Shown: one piece after another, positions 7,072 through 15,104 of the stretch
Numbering within the stretch: the first letter of the stretch is position 1
Layout: each line of letters starts with the position of its first letter
Assembly: GCA_005518205.2 (NCBI GenBank)
Contig: RFFC02000037.1
Location: forward strand, 1 to 64,000
Direction of reading: 5' to 3'
DNA length: 64,000 bases
From: Hormoscilla sp. GUM202
GTDB taxonomy: Bacteria; Cyanobacteriota; Cyanobacteriia; Cyanobacteriales; Desertifilaceae
Translations under genes and position numbers: made by a program
Notes under the pieces: model-generated
Told to the model about the DNA's origin: nothing
The model's input: only the letters and a program-made list of their open reading frames with translations
Databases searched by the model: none

Positions 7072-8853
7072 CTACTTTCGGGGTGGGAGATAAGATATGG
7101 GGTTATCCGCTCCCTTACCAGATGGATGGACCTCAAAATGCAGATGCGGGCCAGTGCTGTATCCCGTGCTGCCCATTTCGGCAATTGGCTGACCTTGCTT
7201 AACTTGCTCGCCCTCCTTTACCAGAATACGGTTATTATGGGCATAGCGAGTTAAACTGTGATCGGGATGGCGAATCTCAACTAGATTCCCGTAGCCACCA
7301 TTCCAGCCAGCGCCAGCAAATACTACCTCTCCAGAACCTGCTGACAAAATCAGCGTCCCGATCGGTCCTGCAATATCAATCCCCTTATGCAGCCGTCCCC
7401 ACCGCTCGCCATAGCCTGAAGTCAAAGTTCCTTTAGCTGGCCAGATATAGCCATTAAAGGAGGGTGTTTCTTCCCGCAAGTCTCTGTCCGGTGGTGGAGA
7501 AACCAATTGGTCATTCCTTATGGGGGCCACTGCCACCGCTTCTGGTTCATTCTCCCTCAAGTTATCCCCAGAATTTGCCTGCTTCTGGGGAATATCAACT
7601 AGATTCACGTAGCCAGCAAAGTCTACCACCTCAGGAGCTCCTGACAAAATCGGCACTTCGCCCATTACTAACTGGGCGGTAGCAACGGGGAAATTATTAG
7701 GTGTCCCCCACCGCACGTCATAGTGTGAAGTCAAAGTTCCTTTAGGTGGCCAAATATAGGCGGCTAGCAATATGGGGGCCACCGCTCCTGGTTTATTTGT
7801 GTTCTCCCCTGTCATCTCCATCCCTGCCGATGGTGCTGGTTGCGACTGTTCGAGCTGTCTAGCGGGCCAAAGGGCCTCATTGTTATCTCTCGAGTTATCC
7901 CCAGAAGTTGCCTGCTTCTGTTGCATTATCAAGCGTATTTCCTCGTGCTCCGAGAGCAACCCATCTATTATACACTGGCCATGTTCTGGGGCATGGGTGC
8001 AGTCAGTCGTTGGGGCGGATCCCCCCAAACCCCCCCTAGAACTATCAACTGGTTTTGACCACACCCCTGGGGCATTATTGAAAGTTGAACTTTCAGCGCT
8101 AGCAAACCCGAGACTGGTTGTTGGCCTTTTAGGGGGAATGGTCAGAAGTTGATTAACTTTGATCAGGTCCTCATCTGTCAGTTGATTAGCCTGCATCAAT
8201 TCAGGTATAGAAACATCATACTGACGAGAGATTTCTTCTAGCGTATCTCCAGCCCGAACCCGATGTCGGTTCCGGGTCAAGCTGGGGTGGACCTCACGTA
8301 TCTGTTCTGAACCCAGACCTATCGGAACTACCCTTCGGGTCTCAAGATCGGGCAGGTCCCTGGACCGCTCTAGGGCGTGATGTTGTTCCCTTAATCCCTG
8401 GATTTCAGCCCTCAAGCCATCCACATATACGGGGTGAACTGAGGTCATTTCTGGAATTAACCCAATCGCGTAGGGTGCGCGCAGCGCAATCGCCTCACTA
8501 GCTGGAGTATATGGCCAAGTTTGCGTTTCTGTTGCAGCAGAACCCAAATCTGTCCCGATTTTTCCGGCACGGTGCGCTGGAGCCTTTACCACCGGTTCTG
8601 CTGCCATTGCTCTGTCACTCTTTTGGTGCAGAAACAGGCTAGATATGGCGACTAACCCTATTGCAGCCGCCGCATGGAAGCCAACCCGACGATTTGTTTC
8701 TGGTTGGGTCTGTTTTGATGTACCCTCGCCCGATGTGCGATGCGCAGTGCGTTCCCAGGCAGAGCCTAGGAACGAGGCTCGCGCCTCGCACATCGGAGCA
8801 TTGAGAGGGCCATCAACCGACTGACAAACCTTCTGGGGTAATGTTCCTTTCAA
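7072..8853 (-). CDS. LysM and M23-family peptidoglycan endopeptidase
   Basis: A 593-aa envelope protein likely to cut or remodel peptidoglycan. A membrane/signal segment lies near residues 58-76, a LysM domain at about 197-240 (GDTLEEISRQYDVS), and a C-terminal M23 domain at about 470-590. Zinc ligands are visible as H489 and D493 (LHKGID) and H570/H572 (GPHLHFEVH), with YAHN near 539. Residues 365-420 are a degenerate second copy of the start of the M23 domain (YIWPPKGTLTSHY) without the zinc motif. Residues 21-43 come from a dispersed palindrome. The TTG start at 8853 is supported by GGAGG seven bases upstream. Confidence 0.88.
   Translation of the reverse strand: MKGTLPQKVCQSVDGPLNAPMCEARASFLGSAWERTAHRTSGEGTSKQTQPETNRRVGFHAAAAIGLVAISSLFLHQKSDRAMAAEPVVKAPAHRAGKIGTDLGSAATETQTWPYTPASEAIALRAPYAIGLIPEMTSVHPVYVDGLRAEIQGLREQHHALERSRDLPDLETRRVVPIGLGSEQIREVHPSLTRNRHRVRAGDTLEEISRQYDVSIPELMQANQLTDEDLIKVNQLLTIPPKRPTTSLGFASAESSTFNNAPGVWSKPVDSSRGGLGGSAPTTDCTHAPEHGQCIIDGLLSEHEEIRLIMQQKQATSGDNSRDNNEALWPARQLEQSQPAPSAGMEMTGENTNKPGAVAPILLAAYIWPPKGTLTSHYDVRWGTPNNFPVATAQLVMGEVPILSGAPEVVDFAGYVNLVDIPQKQANSGDNLRENEPEAVAVAPIRNDQLVSPPPDRDLREETPSFNGYIWPAKGTLTSGYGERWGRLHKGIDIAGPIGTLILSAGSGEVVFAGAGWNGGYGNLVEIRHPDHSLTRYAHNNRILVKEGEQVKQGQPIAEMGSTGYSTGPHLHFEVHPSGKGADNPISYLPPRK
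8730..8796. repeat. Palindromic element inside the M23 peptidase coding sequence
   Basis: Inverted ends CCGATGTGCGA / TCGCACATCGG enclose the dispersed core GTTCCCAGGCAGAGCC also found at 12356-12424, 13449-13628 and 45166-45190. It is in frame and adds about 22 residues near the N-terminus. Confidence 0.65.
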
Positions 8854-9218
8854 AGAATGACCTCCTAATGGCGAACACTTAACTGTCCTTTCCGAACCTA
8901 AGTCCCATGAGATTGCCCTAACTCACCTATAAGTGCGATGGCGATCGCATACATGTCTTTAGGTAACGGTTAAAATATCATTTTTGTGTGAGTGAAGCAA
9001 GGAAGATCGCCCGATCGAGTTTTGACTAGCGCCATCACAGCCACTCAACTACCATCTTCAGGATTTTTATCCTCTGACAGTAAAAAATGATGGTCATATT
9101 TTATAGTCGGGATCCCCCAAGCAGAATGTTACCAGAGATACTTTTGGCCCAATGTTCTGCCATCGTCGGACCCTGACTCTCAAAAGAGATTCTCATCCAT
9201 CCTCAAGAGAATTAAAAT
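8854..9218. other. Intergenic region without recognisable features
   Basis: Between the M23 peptidase (reading leftward from 8853) and the 3' end of trmL. Apart from the ribosome-binding site at 8861-8865 and two HIP1-type sites, I see no gene, strong hairpin or repeat. Confidence 0.6.
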
Positions 9219-9686
9219 CTATCTTTCGAGATAACCTAATTGACGTCTGGCTTCAAACAAACCCACGGCGGCGCTGACGGAAAGATTGAGGCTGCGAACC
9301 CCTGGCTGGTTCATGGGAATATAGACAGTAGCCGCACAGGCGGCTAATACAGATGGTGCTAGACCAGTGGTTTCGCTGCCAAACAACAGCCAGTCACCAG
9401 GCTGGAATGGGAATTTGACATAGTTATAGCTGCCCTTCGTGCTAAAACCAATCCATCGTCCCCCTAGCTGCTGCCCGAAGGCGGTAAAGGCTTCGAGAGA
9501 ACTGTGTTGGTGCAAGTTGACGTAGGGCCAGTAATCTAGACCGGCTCGCTTCAAATGGCGATCGCTAATCTCGAAACCCAAAGGGCCCACTAAGTGCAGT
9601 TCCGTGCCAGTTGCAGCACAGGTGCGGGCTATGTTGCCGGTATTGGGTGGAATTTGCGGTTTAATCAAGACAACCCTCAGCATCAA
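9219..9686 (-). CDS. trmL: tRNA (cytidine(34)-2'-O)-methyltransferase TrmL
   Basis: A 155-aa SPOUT-class methyltransferase that 2'-O-methylates the wobble base of tRNA-Leu isoacceptors using SAM. Full-length for TrmL/YibK. Family signatures: N-terminal PQIPPNTGNIARTC, LFGSETTGL, and the C-terminal knot IPMNQPGVRSLNLSVSAA. It begins with tandem ATGs (9686 or 9683). No partner genes are nearby and it appears monocistronic. Confidence 0.93.
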   Translation of the reverse strand: MMLRVVLIKPQIPPNTGNIARTCAATGTELHLVGPLGFEISDRHLKRAGLDYWPYVNLHQHSSLEAFTAFGQQLGGRWIGFSTKGSYNYVKFPFQPGDWLLFGSETTGLAPSVLAACAATVYIPMNQPGVRSLNLSVSAAVGLFEARRQLGYLER

Positions 9687-9976
9687 ACGCTTATTTAAAT
9701 TTGTTCAGGCAACCTCCGATCTGGACAGTGCGAATTTCTAATGTAACTTCTTGTCATCAGCGGGTTTCAGCCCGATTGCGCTGCGCGCAGAGACGACCTC
9801 GCGAAGGCGGCGGGTTAATAATGGCTGTAAGCCTCTCCAGACAATGGTTTCACCTGGTAGAGTATGGATTGTTTTAGGAGAACTTCGCACTCTCCAGCTC
9901 TGATTGTATCCGGAGAAAACGGCTACATATTTATTTTTTTTAATATCTGGTAGCCAGAGAAAATTGATTAGATATT

Positions 9977-10032
9977 CCGATTTTTCGGTCGTTTCCGGGA
10001 GCACCCACCCTGTTGTGGGTGCTCCGGAAACG
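9977..10032. repeat. Palindromic repeat with core CGGTCGTTTCCGG
   Basis: GTTTCCGGGAGCACCCA pairs with TGGGTGCTCCGGAAAC around an eight-base loop. The left part (CGATTTTTCGGTCGTTTCCG) is shared with the palindrome embedded in the Uma2 gene at 57159-57214. It lies in the 535-bp gap 9687-10221, which otherwise holds only a copy of GGCTGCGCCACGCTGCGCGA near 10155. Confidence 0.7.
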
Positions 10033-10221
10033 AAAGTCCGCGGACCGATCGTGGTTAGTGGTCACTGGTCATCAGCATTTGTATTATGAGTATTCTTTGT
10101 ATTATCGGGTAAAAAAGGGAGATGGGTGAAAATTTTCCTCTCTCCCTTATCCCCATGGCTGCGCCACGCTGCGCGAACGGAACCAGGTGGGTGAGTAAGT
10201 AATGCTGACTTTTAAGTTATG

Positions 10222-11373
10222 TTAAGCAACCAGGGCATGGCACAAATTATCAGAGAGTTCTTGTTCTCGCAACTGAGTGGCAACAATCGCTTGCTTGACG
10301 ATCCTGCGGGTTGTCAACCCCCGCTCAGATTGTTTTAACCACCGCTGGGCTTCGTTCCCTTCCCGAAGAATCTTTTGCAGGGGGGAGAGGAAACAGCTAA
10401 ACCCGCGTTGCTTGGCATGGGGCCAAACTTCTCGATAAAGTTCCCAGATCCATTCCCGCGCGGTAACGGTGCGACCATCTTGCCAATGTAACAGTTGAGC
10501 GTCGAGACTGTGGCGTGCTGCTGCTGCTTCATTAGCATCGGTGAGGGCGATCGAGTCGGCGGCGCGGGTCGCTGCTGGTAAGGTACTGGCCTCTAGGGGG
10601 TCTAAACCGGGGTCATTAATCAGTTGCCACAGGCGGGCTTCTAAGAGGGCGGTGATGGCTAGTAAGGCGATCGGGTCCGTGACCAAGTCGCAAATTCTCA
10701 ACTCCAGACGGTTGAGGTCGTAAGGGCGACGGGCACCGTTGGGTCGCACTGAGGTCCACAGGTGACGGACATTTTGCATTGTACCTGCTTTCAGTTGCGC
10801 TTCCATCCACTGGATATGGTGGGCATGGCTGGTAAACAGGGGCACATGTGCTGGTGTTTTGGGGAAAACTTGCCAGCGAGTCGAGTGAGAACCGGTCGCC
10901 AGACCGTCAATAAACGGCGATGAGGCACTCAGGGCCAGATATAGGGGCGCTTCTACCCGTACCAGGCGACAGGCCCGCATGAGTAATTCTCGGTCGCTGA
11001 TGCCTATGTTGATATGAATGCTGGCGGTGACTACTTTCGTGCCGTAGGTTTGTTCGATGTAGCTGTGGTAGGGGTTGTTCGGGTCGGAACGACTGAAGCG
11101 ATCGCTGCCCCCCAAGCACAAGGTACTCCCAGGAATTAGGGTGTAATCACCCAGACTCTTGACATAGTTTCGCAGCCGCCTCCGGGGTTGCAGCAACTCA
11201 CACAACAATGCATCATAGCGGCACAAGGGGGCTGTCGTGTATTCTACATTACGGCTGTCTGGTTCCCGTACAAACCCATCTAGTGCGGCCACAATCTTGT
11301 CAGAGAGTCCGACTATATCACCCTCTGGCGTACCCGTGTACATTTCTACCTCGAAGCCTTTTGATAGCAGCAT
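10222..11373 (-). CDS. gshA: Glutamate-cysteine ligase, cyanobacterial type
   Basis: Catalyses the ATP-dependent first step of glutathione synthesis, joining glutamate and cysteine, in the cytoplasm. About 383 aa, as expected for the cyanobacterial family. Highly characteristic stretches include EVEMYTGTPEGD at the N-terminus, GFVREPDSRNVEYTTAP, GDYTLIPGSTLCLGGSDRF, TASIHINIGISD, WTSVRPNGARRPYDLNRLE and GFSCFLSPLQKILREGNEAQ. I chose the ATG at 11373, where family similarity begins; the frame stays open 39 codons further upstream but that part looks non-coding. gshB is not in the window. Confidence 0.93.
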   Translation of the reverse strand: MLLSKGFEVEMYTGTPEGDIVGLSDKIVAALDGFVREPDSRNVEYTTAPLCRYDALLCELLQPRRRLRNYVKSLGDYTLIPGSTLCLGGSDRFSRSDPNNPYHSYIEQTYGTKVVTASIHINIGISDRELLMRACRLVRVEAPLYLALSASSPFIDGLATGSHSTRWQVFPKTPAHVPLFTSHAHHIQWMEAQLKAGTMQNVRHLWTSVRPNGARRPYDLNRLELRICDLVTDPIALLAITALLEARLWQLINDPGLDPLEASTLPAATRAADSIALTDANEAAAARHSLDAQLLHWQDGRTVTAREWIWELYREVWPHAKQRGFSCFLSPLQKILREGNEAQRWLKQSERGLTTRRIVKQAIVATQLREQELSDNLCHALVA

Positions 11374-11798
11374 GGCAATTATTTTCAACCCTCTTGAGTT
11401 CTCTTCTGCTCTTTCTATTATCTGCGATCCTGACCCGGCTGGTAAGATTCTTTTTTTGCTTGTTGGCAAAAGCCCCGATCTGGTTAACATATTTTTAATA
11501 ATTTGTCAAGCTATATTGTACTCTTGTTGTATCTGGACAAAGGTGCATTGGCAGCAGCAAGCTCATCAAGTATGAATAGACTGATGATATTGCTGTGCAA
11601 CCGTTGACAGGCATGAGACGATATTATAAAGGTACAGGGGATACTCCCATCAAAAGCAATTAGTTTTGAGAATAAAAAATATCAAATTTAACTGTTTATC
11701 TGCCAAGGTATTTATTATTGTGCAGCGCGACAAGATGAAGATGCTTTATAATGAGAAGCAGCATTAAAAGCAACCAATTGTAGAGTTATTTGGCGATT
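11374..11798. other. Intergenic region between divergent gshA and the next gene
   Basis: AT-rich 425-bp spacer between two genes reading outward. It should hold both promoters. I cannot assign -10/-35 boxes with confidence and see no strong hairpin. Confidence 0.5.
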
Positions 11799-12173
11799 AT
11801 GGCAGATTTAAGCGGTAGTTGGCTGGGAACATACTGGCAAAGAGAAATGCCTACCAGATTTGAAGCCACTCTCCTTCAAAGTGGAAACGCTTTGAGTGGC
11901 AATATCTTGGATGACGGTCCCTTAGGGGAAGCTTTGTTAAGCGGCGAGGCGATCGGACGCCGGGTCAGCTTTACTAAGCGCTACCTGAGTGCTGGTAGTG
12001 AGCCAATCAGTTATACTGGTGTTGTCAATGAAGATGAAAATTATATGCAGGGACAGTGGCAAGTTGGAGATGATTCTGGACCCTGGGAAGCCCATCGCAG
12101 CAGTTCTAACCTGACTGTGGAATTTGAACAAAGCAAAAGCAAGCGAGAACTTGTCGGGGTTGGTAAGGTTTGA
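11799..12173 (+). CDS. Conserved hypothetical beta-rich protein
   Basis: A 124-aa soluble protein beginning MADLSGSWLGTYWQRE. It alternates hydrophobic and polar residues and has motifs such as ATLLQSGNALSGNILDD and GQWQVGDDSGPWEAHRS, consistent with a small beta-barrel or lipocalin-like fold that pairs a 'GSWLGTYW' opening with a 'GQWQ' closing strand. I recognise the pattern from cyanobacteria but know no function. The ATG at 11799 is preferred over a TTG three codons earlier. A hairpin repeat follows the stop. Confidence 0.75.
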   Translation: MADLSGSWLGTYWQREMPTRFEATLLQSGNALSGNILDDGPLGEALLSGEAIGRRVSFTKRYLSAGSEPISYTGVVNEDENYMQGQWQVGDDSGPWEAHRSSSNLTVEFEQSKSKRELVGVGKV

Positions 12174-12181
12174 ACGGGATA

Positions 12182-12259
12182 AGAAACCGGGTTTTATGGC
12201 TGCGCCACGCTACGCGAATGGCTGCGCCACGCTGCGCGAACGGAAAAAACCCGGTTTCT
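12182..12259. repeat. Hairpin AGAAACCGGGTTTT flanking GGCTGCGCCACGC repeats
   Basis: AGAAACCGGGTTTT (12182-12195) pairs with its complement at 12246-12259. Between them lie two copies of GGCTGCGCCACGCTRCGCGAA, a repeat seen again near 10155, 33245 and 36473. It directly follows the 11799-12173 gene and could also act as a terminator. Confidence 0.7.
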
Positions 12260-12355
12260 GGGCTACAATCTGATGGCAATGCCACTTGACAAGGTGATGG
12301 CAACAGGTGTAAGATGTGAGTTGTAATGGGTTGTACAAGTGTTTTGCTTCTTGAG

Positions 12356-12424
12356 CAATGGAAAATGGAGCACGTTCCCAGGCAGAGCCGTGGGAACGAG
12401 AGAGAATTGCTCCATTTTCCATTG
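12356..12424. repeat. MITE-like palindrome with GTTCCCAGGCAGAGCC core
   Basis: 17-bp inverted ends CAATGGAAAATGGAGCA / TGCTCCATTTTCCATTG enclose CGTTCCCAGGCAGAGCCGTGG. The core is the same dispersed sequence found inside the M23 and HAD genes. Confidence 0.7.
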
Positions 12425-12510
12425 GCAAATCTAAATTAAATTCGTTGCTCCCGTTGTCACCGACTAAAACAGATTATAATATGATCGCAGAGAGGGGTGC
12501 AAGATGTGAG

Positions 12511-13179
12511 TTATTTTTGGGGAACGGCAAAAAATAAATTCTTCAAAAATTGGAGAAGACCTGCTTGTTTTTCTGACCCTGTTCCCGGCTCCCTGGATTC
12601 TCCGGGATTGGTGATTTCTTTATTTGGAAGTACCTGGCGATCGGGACACCCCAGGCTGGCTCGCGTCGATACTCCGGTGACGGGATTGACTCCGGAGGCC
12701 CGATCGCACATTAATTTGACCTGATAGCGGTCAATTATGGCATCAGAAAAATCAGCTCCGGTGATATTTGCCTTCACAAAAATGCTGCTACTGAGCATGG
12801 CATCGGTAAAAATGGCGTTGGTTAAATTGGCATCATAAAATGATACCCGATCGGCAAAGGTATCTGTCAGGTTGGCTCCGGTTAAGTCAGCCTGGATAAA
12901 AGAGCCTTTGGTAAGAATCGTTTTCTGGAGATTGGCGCCGCGAAAGTTCGCTTTGTACATATCAGCTCCAGCAAATGAGGTTCCTGACACGTCACTTTGG
13001 GAAAAATCCCGACCCTGGAGGTCGGTGAGGGTGTAGTTGACAGTATTTTCCTGTGCTAGAGTCGGGCGGGCATCTACAATTATCCCAGTTACGACTAGCA
13101 AGAGGATAATCAAAATCGCGAACCGTGCCGGAAAAATCGGACTAGGTAGCCAAGTTTTCTGTAGTTGTTTTATGACCAT
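12511..13179 (-). CDS. Exported pentapeptide-repeat protein
   Basis: About 222 aa. A signal peptide or membrane anchor (FAILIILLLVVTGIIVDA, ending near PTLAQ) is followed by about 18 pentapeptide-type repeats A(D/N)LxX such as FSQSDVSGTSFAGADMYKAN and ANLTNAIFTDAMLSS, forming a right-handed quadrilateral beta-helix. The C-terminal part carries a cysteine-flanked SGVNPVTGVSTRASLGC segment seen in lumenal/periplasmic cyanobacterial pentapeptide proteins. Location in the thylakoid lumen or periplasm is inferred. I chose the ATG at 13179 because AAGGA sits six bases upstream; an ATG at 13212 is possible. Divergent from the HAD gene, only 77 bp away. Confidence 0.85.
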   Translation of the reverse strand: MVIKQLQKTWLPSPIFPARFAILIILLLVVTGIIVDARPTLAQENTVNYTLTDLQGRDFSQSDVSGTSFAGADMYKANFRGANLQKTILTKGSFIQADLTGANLTDTFADRVSFYDANLTNAIFTDAMLSSSIFVKANITGADFSDAIIDRYQVKLMCDRASGVNPVTGVSTRASLGCPDRQVLPNKEITNPGESREPGTGSEKQAGLLQFLKNLFFAVPQK

Positions 13180-13256
13180 ATCAATCCTTGTCTTCAACGG
13201 GAGCCTATTCATGATATCATAGTCCGGCGAGCATGACAAGATAGAGCAGAACAGGG

Positions 13257-14246
13257 ATGAGTGAACTAGCAGCTTTGATTTTTGATGTTGATGGCACCTT
13301 GGCGGACACGGAACGGGATGGCCATAGAATAGCGTTTAATCGCGCTTTTGCTGAGGCGGCTCTAGATTGGCATTGGTCGGTAGAACTGTATGGCAAATTG
13401 CTGGCAATCTCTGGTGGCAAAGAACGTATTCGCTTTTACTTGCAACAGCTTAACCCCCACCCCCACCCCCACCTGGCGTTCCCAGGCAGAGGCAGTTCCC
13501 GAGGGTGGGGCTACGAGAACATTACCCGCCTGCGCGGGCTTAACCCCCACCCTCACCCTCACCTGGCGTTCCCAGGCAGAGGCAGTTCCCGAGGGTGGGG
13601 CTATGAGAACGTTGCCCCCCTGCGCGGGCTGAGTGGGGGCGATAATTTGGGAAAAGGGGATTCTCCAGACGACCTGGATGAGTTTATTGCTGACTTACAT
13701 GCAGCTAAAATTAAGCATTACCAACAATTGCTGGCTTCTGGAGCTATTCCTTTGCGCCCTGGGGTCCGGCGATTGTTAGATGAGGCCAGAACACAAGCAG
13801 TTAGGTTGGCGATCGCCACTACCAGTGCTTTACCTAATGCCACGGCCTTATTAGAACGAACTCTGGATCTATCTTGGTTTGAGGTAATTGCCGCAGGTGA
13901 TCTAGTACCTGCTAAAAAGCCAGCCCCCGATATCTATGAATATGTGTTGGCAAAGATGGGTTTGACCCCGGGGGAATGTTTGGTGTTTGAGGACTCCCAA
14001 CATGGTCTGCAAGCGGCCCATCAAGCTGGCTTAAAAACAGTGGTTACTGTCAATGATTATACTCAGGATCAATATTTTCCCAATCCTATACTGCTATTGA
14101 ATCATCTGGGAGAACCGGAACAACCTTTTACTGTTCTTGCTGGAGAGGTGCCAGATGATGCAAGCTATCTGGATATGGCATTGGTGCGTCGATGTCTGGA
14201 GGGTAGTGCAATTAGCGCTCCCCTCCAGATATCGAAGTCTGCATAG
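13257..14246 (+). CDS. HAD-superfamily (CbbY-like) sugar-phosphate phosphatase with an in-frame repeat insertion
   Basis: 329 aa; the family is normally about 240-260. Catalytic motif I is FDVDGTLADT (nucleophile Asp near residue 10), motif II AIATTS, lysine in KKPAPDIY, and motif IV VFEDSQHGLQAA. These suggest a beta-phosphoglucomutase/CbbY-type enzyme acting on sugar phosphates. Between cap helices, residues 65-124 are two tandem 30-aa copies of NPHPHPHLAFPGRGSSRG..., encoded by a 90-bp direct repeat related to dispersed palindromic elements. The frame stays open, so the protein may still be made, with a loop insertion in the cap domain. Confidence 0.88.
   Translation: MSELAALIFDVDGTLADTERDGHRIAFNRAFAEAALDWHWSVELYGKLLAISGGKERIRFYLQQLNPHPHPHLAFPGRGSSRGWGYENITRLRGLNPHPHPHLAFPGRGSSRGWGYENVAPLRGLSGGDNLGKGDSPDDLDEFIADLHAAKIKHYQQLLASGAIPLRPGVRRLLDEARTQAVRLAIATTSALPNATALLERTLDLSWFEVIAAGDLVPAKKPAPDIYEYVLAKMGLTPGECLVFEDSQHGLQAAHQAGLKTVVTVNDYTQDQYFPNPILLLNHLGEPEQPFTVLAGEVPDDASYLDMALVRRCLEGSAISAPLQISKSA
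13449..13628 (+). repeat. 90-bp tandem direct repeat inside the HAD gene
   Basis: Two copies with a 90-bp period, differing at a few positions. Each contains GTTCCCAGGCAGAGGCAG and ends in CTGCGCGGGCT. Being 90 bp, each adds 30 residues without breaking the frame. Confidence 0.85.
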
Positions 14247-14280
14247 TGCCTTCAAGGCTCATTGTGGTTGATTGAATTAA

Positions 14281-14745
14281 TTAACTATGGTCTCGAAGCA
14301 CCTCACGAGTGAAGGCGTATGCGTGTTGTCCCCAATAAGTCCGAAGATCGCCGTAAGCCTTATCGGGATCGGAATGCAAATTCTCAGCTTTAGCATAAGC
14401 CATAAACAGCACATCCAACCCGTTTGCTGCCTTGATAGCAAGACCAATGGCTTCTTTAGGATCGATGTTCTCGGCATCACGACCTGCTAACAGCACCACC
14501 CGCTCGCCAATATTTTTGTAATATACAGTGACTTCTTTTTCTTCATAAAACTTACCTGACCAATCTCTATTGTAAGCGAATACCATCACCTTTCCGAGAG
14601 TGCCCGGTTTCGCATCCTCAGCTGACCATCCTGCATTTATGGTATCCTCAAGTTCCTGTCGGGTTATCCCGCGCTGTAGCATCCTAGCTTTCAGATGAGA
14701 GTGTAAATCATCTTCTTGTATATCCACTATTTTACCCTCCGACAA
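14281..14745 (-). CDS. Hypothetical protein with DUF4258-like N-terminus
   Basis: 154 aa, soluble. The start of the protein (ARMLQRGITRQELEDTINAG) resembles DUF4258/RelE-like small proteins, where an RMxxRGI helix is typical. The following segment (EEKEVTVYYKNIGERVVLLAG) fits a beta-sheet core. The C-terminal 70 residues are helical and unfamiliar (EAIGLAIKAANGLDVLFMAY). No partner antitoxin is adjacent. A toxin role is possible but unsupported. Confidence 0.6.
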   Translation of the reverse strand: MSEGKIVDIQEDDLHSHLKARMLQRGITRQELEDTINAGWSAEDAKPGTLGKVMVFAYNRDWSGKFYEEKEVTVYYKNIGERVVLLAGRDAENIDPKEAIGLAIKAANGLDVLFMAYAKAENLHSDPDKAYGDLRTYWGQHAYAFTREVLRDHS

Positions 14746-14847
14746 GTGATATTTTTTGGAATCATCATAATTTTATAATCCTACCACCCTTTCAAATCTG
14801 CTTGCCTCCAGTTTTCCTCGATCGCCTATCCCATGAGCTTTGCATCC

Positions 14848-14970
14848 TCATGGGATATTGTACCAGGAAAGCGCAGTAATTCCTGGCTTTTTCATCGCTA
14901 AAAATCGCGCAAAGTTTAACACTTGCTGCTGTTGTATCGTTCCGGAAAAATCGTAACTCATCAAGTTCAT
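14848..14970 (-). CDS. Possible 40-aa small protein or gene remnant
   Basis: A short frame starting MNLMSYDFSGTIQQQQ and ending PGITALSWYNIP reads like the N-terminus of a real protein, but stops after 40 residues. It lies in the 359-bp gap 14746-15104. It may be the stub of a lost gene or a real small protein; I recognise no family. Confidence 0.25.
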   Translation of the reverse strand: MNLMSYDFSGTIQQQQVLNFARFLAMKKPGITALSWYNIP

Positions 14971-15104
14971 ATCGGCAAGCAGAAGTTTCTAGATCGATGG
15001 ATTAATCATCAGCGTACCTCGCTGTTCACAGTCGCTTCTCCTATTTTAGCATCTGGACAGAATAAGCGATTGCGATGACAGTTGCTTGCCCATCCAGATA
15101 TGTG

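Noticed and set aside
9738-10004. 88-codon minus-strand frame upstream of gshA's 3' end
   Set aside because: Overlaps the palindromic repeat and shows no protein-like composition or ribosome-binding site.
11374-11490. Longer gshA start (39 extra codons)
   Set aside because: Family similarity begins at the internal ATG at 11373, and the upstream stretch has no such character.
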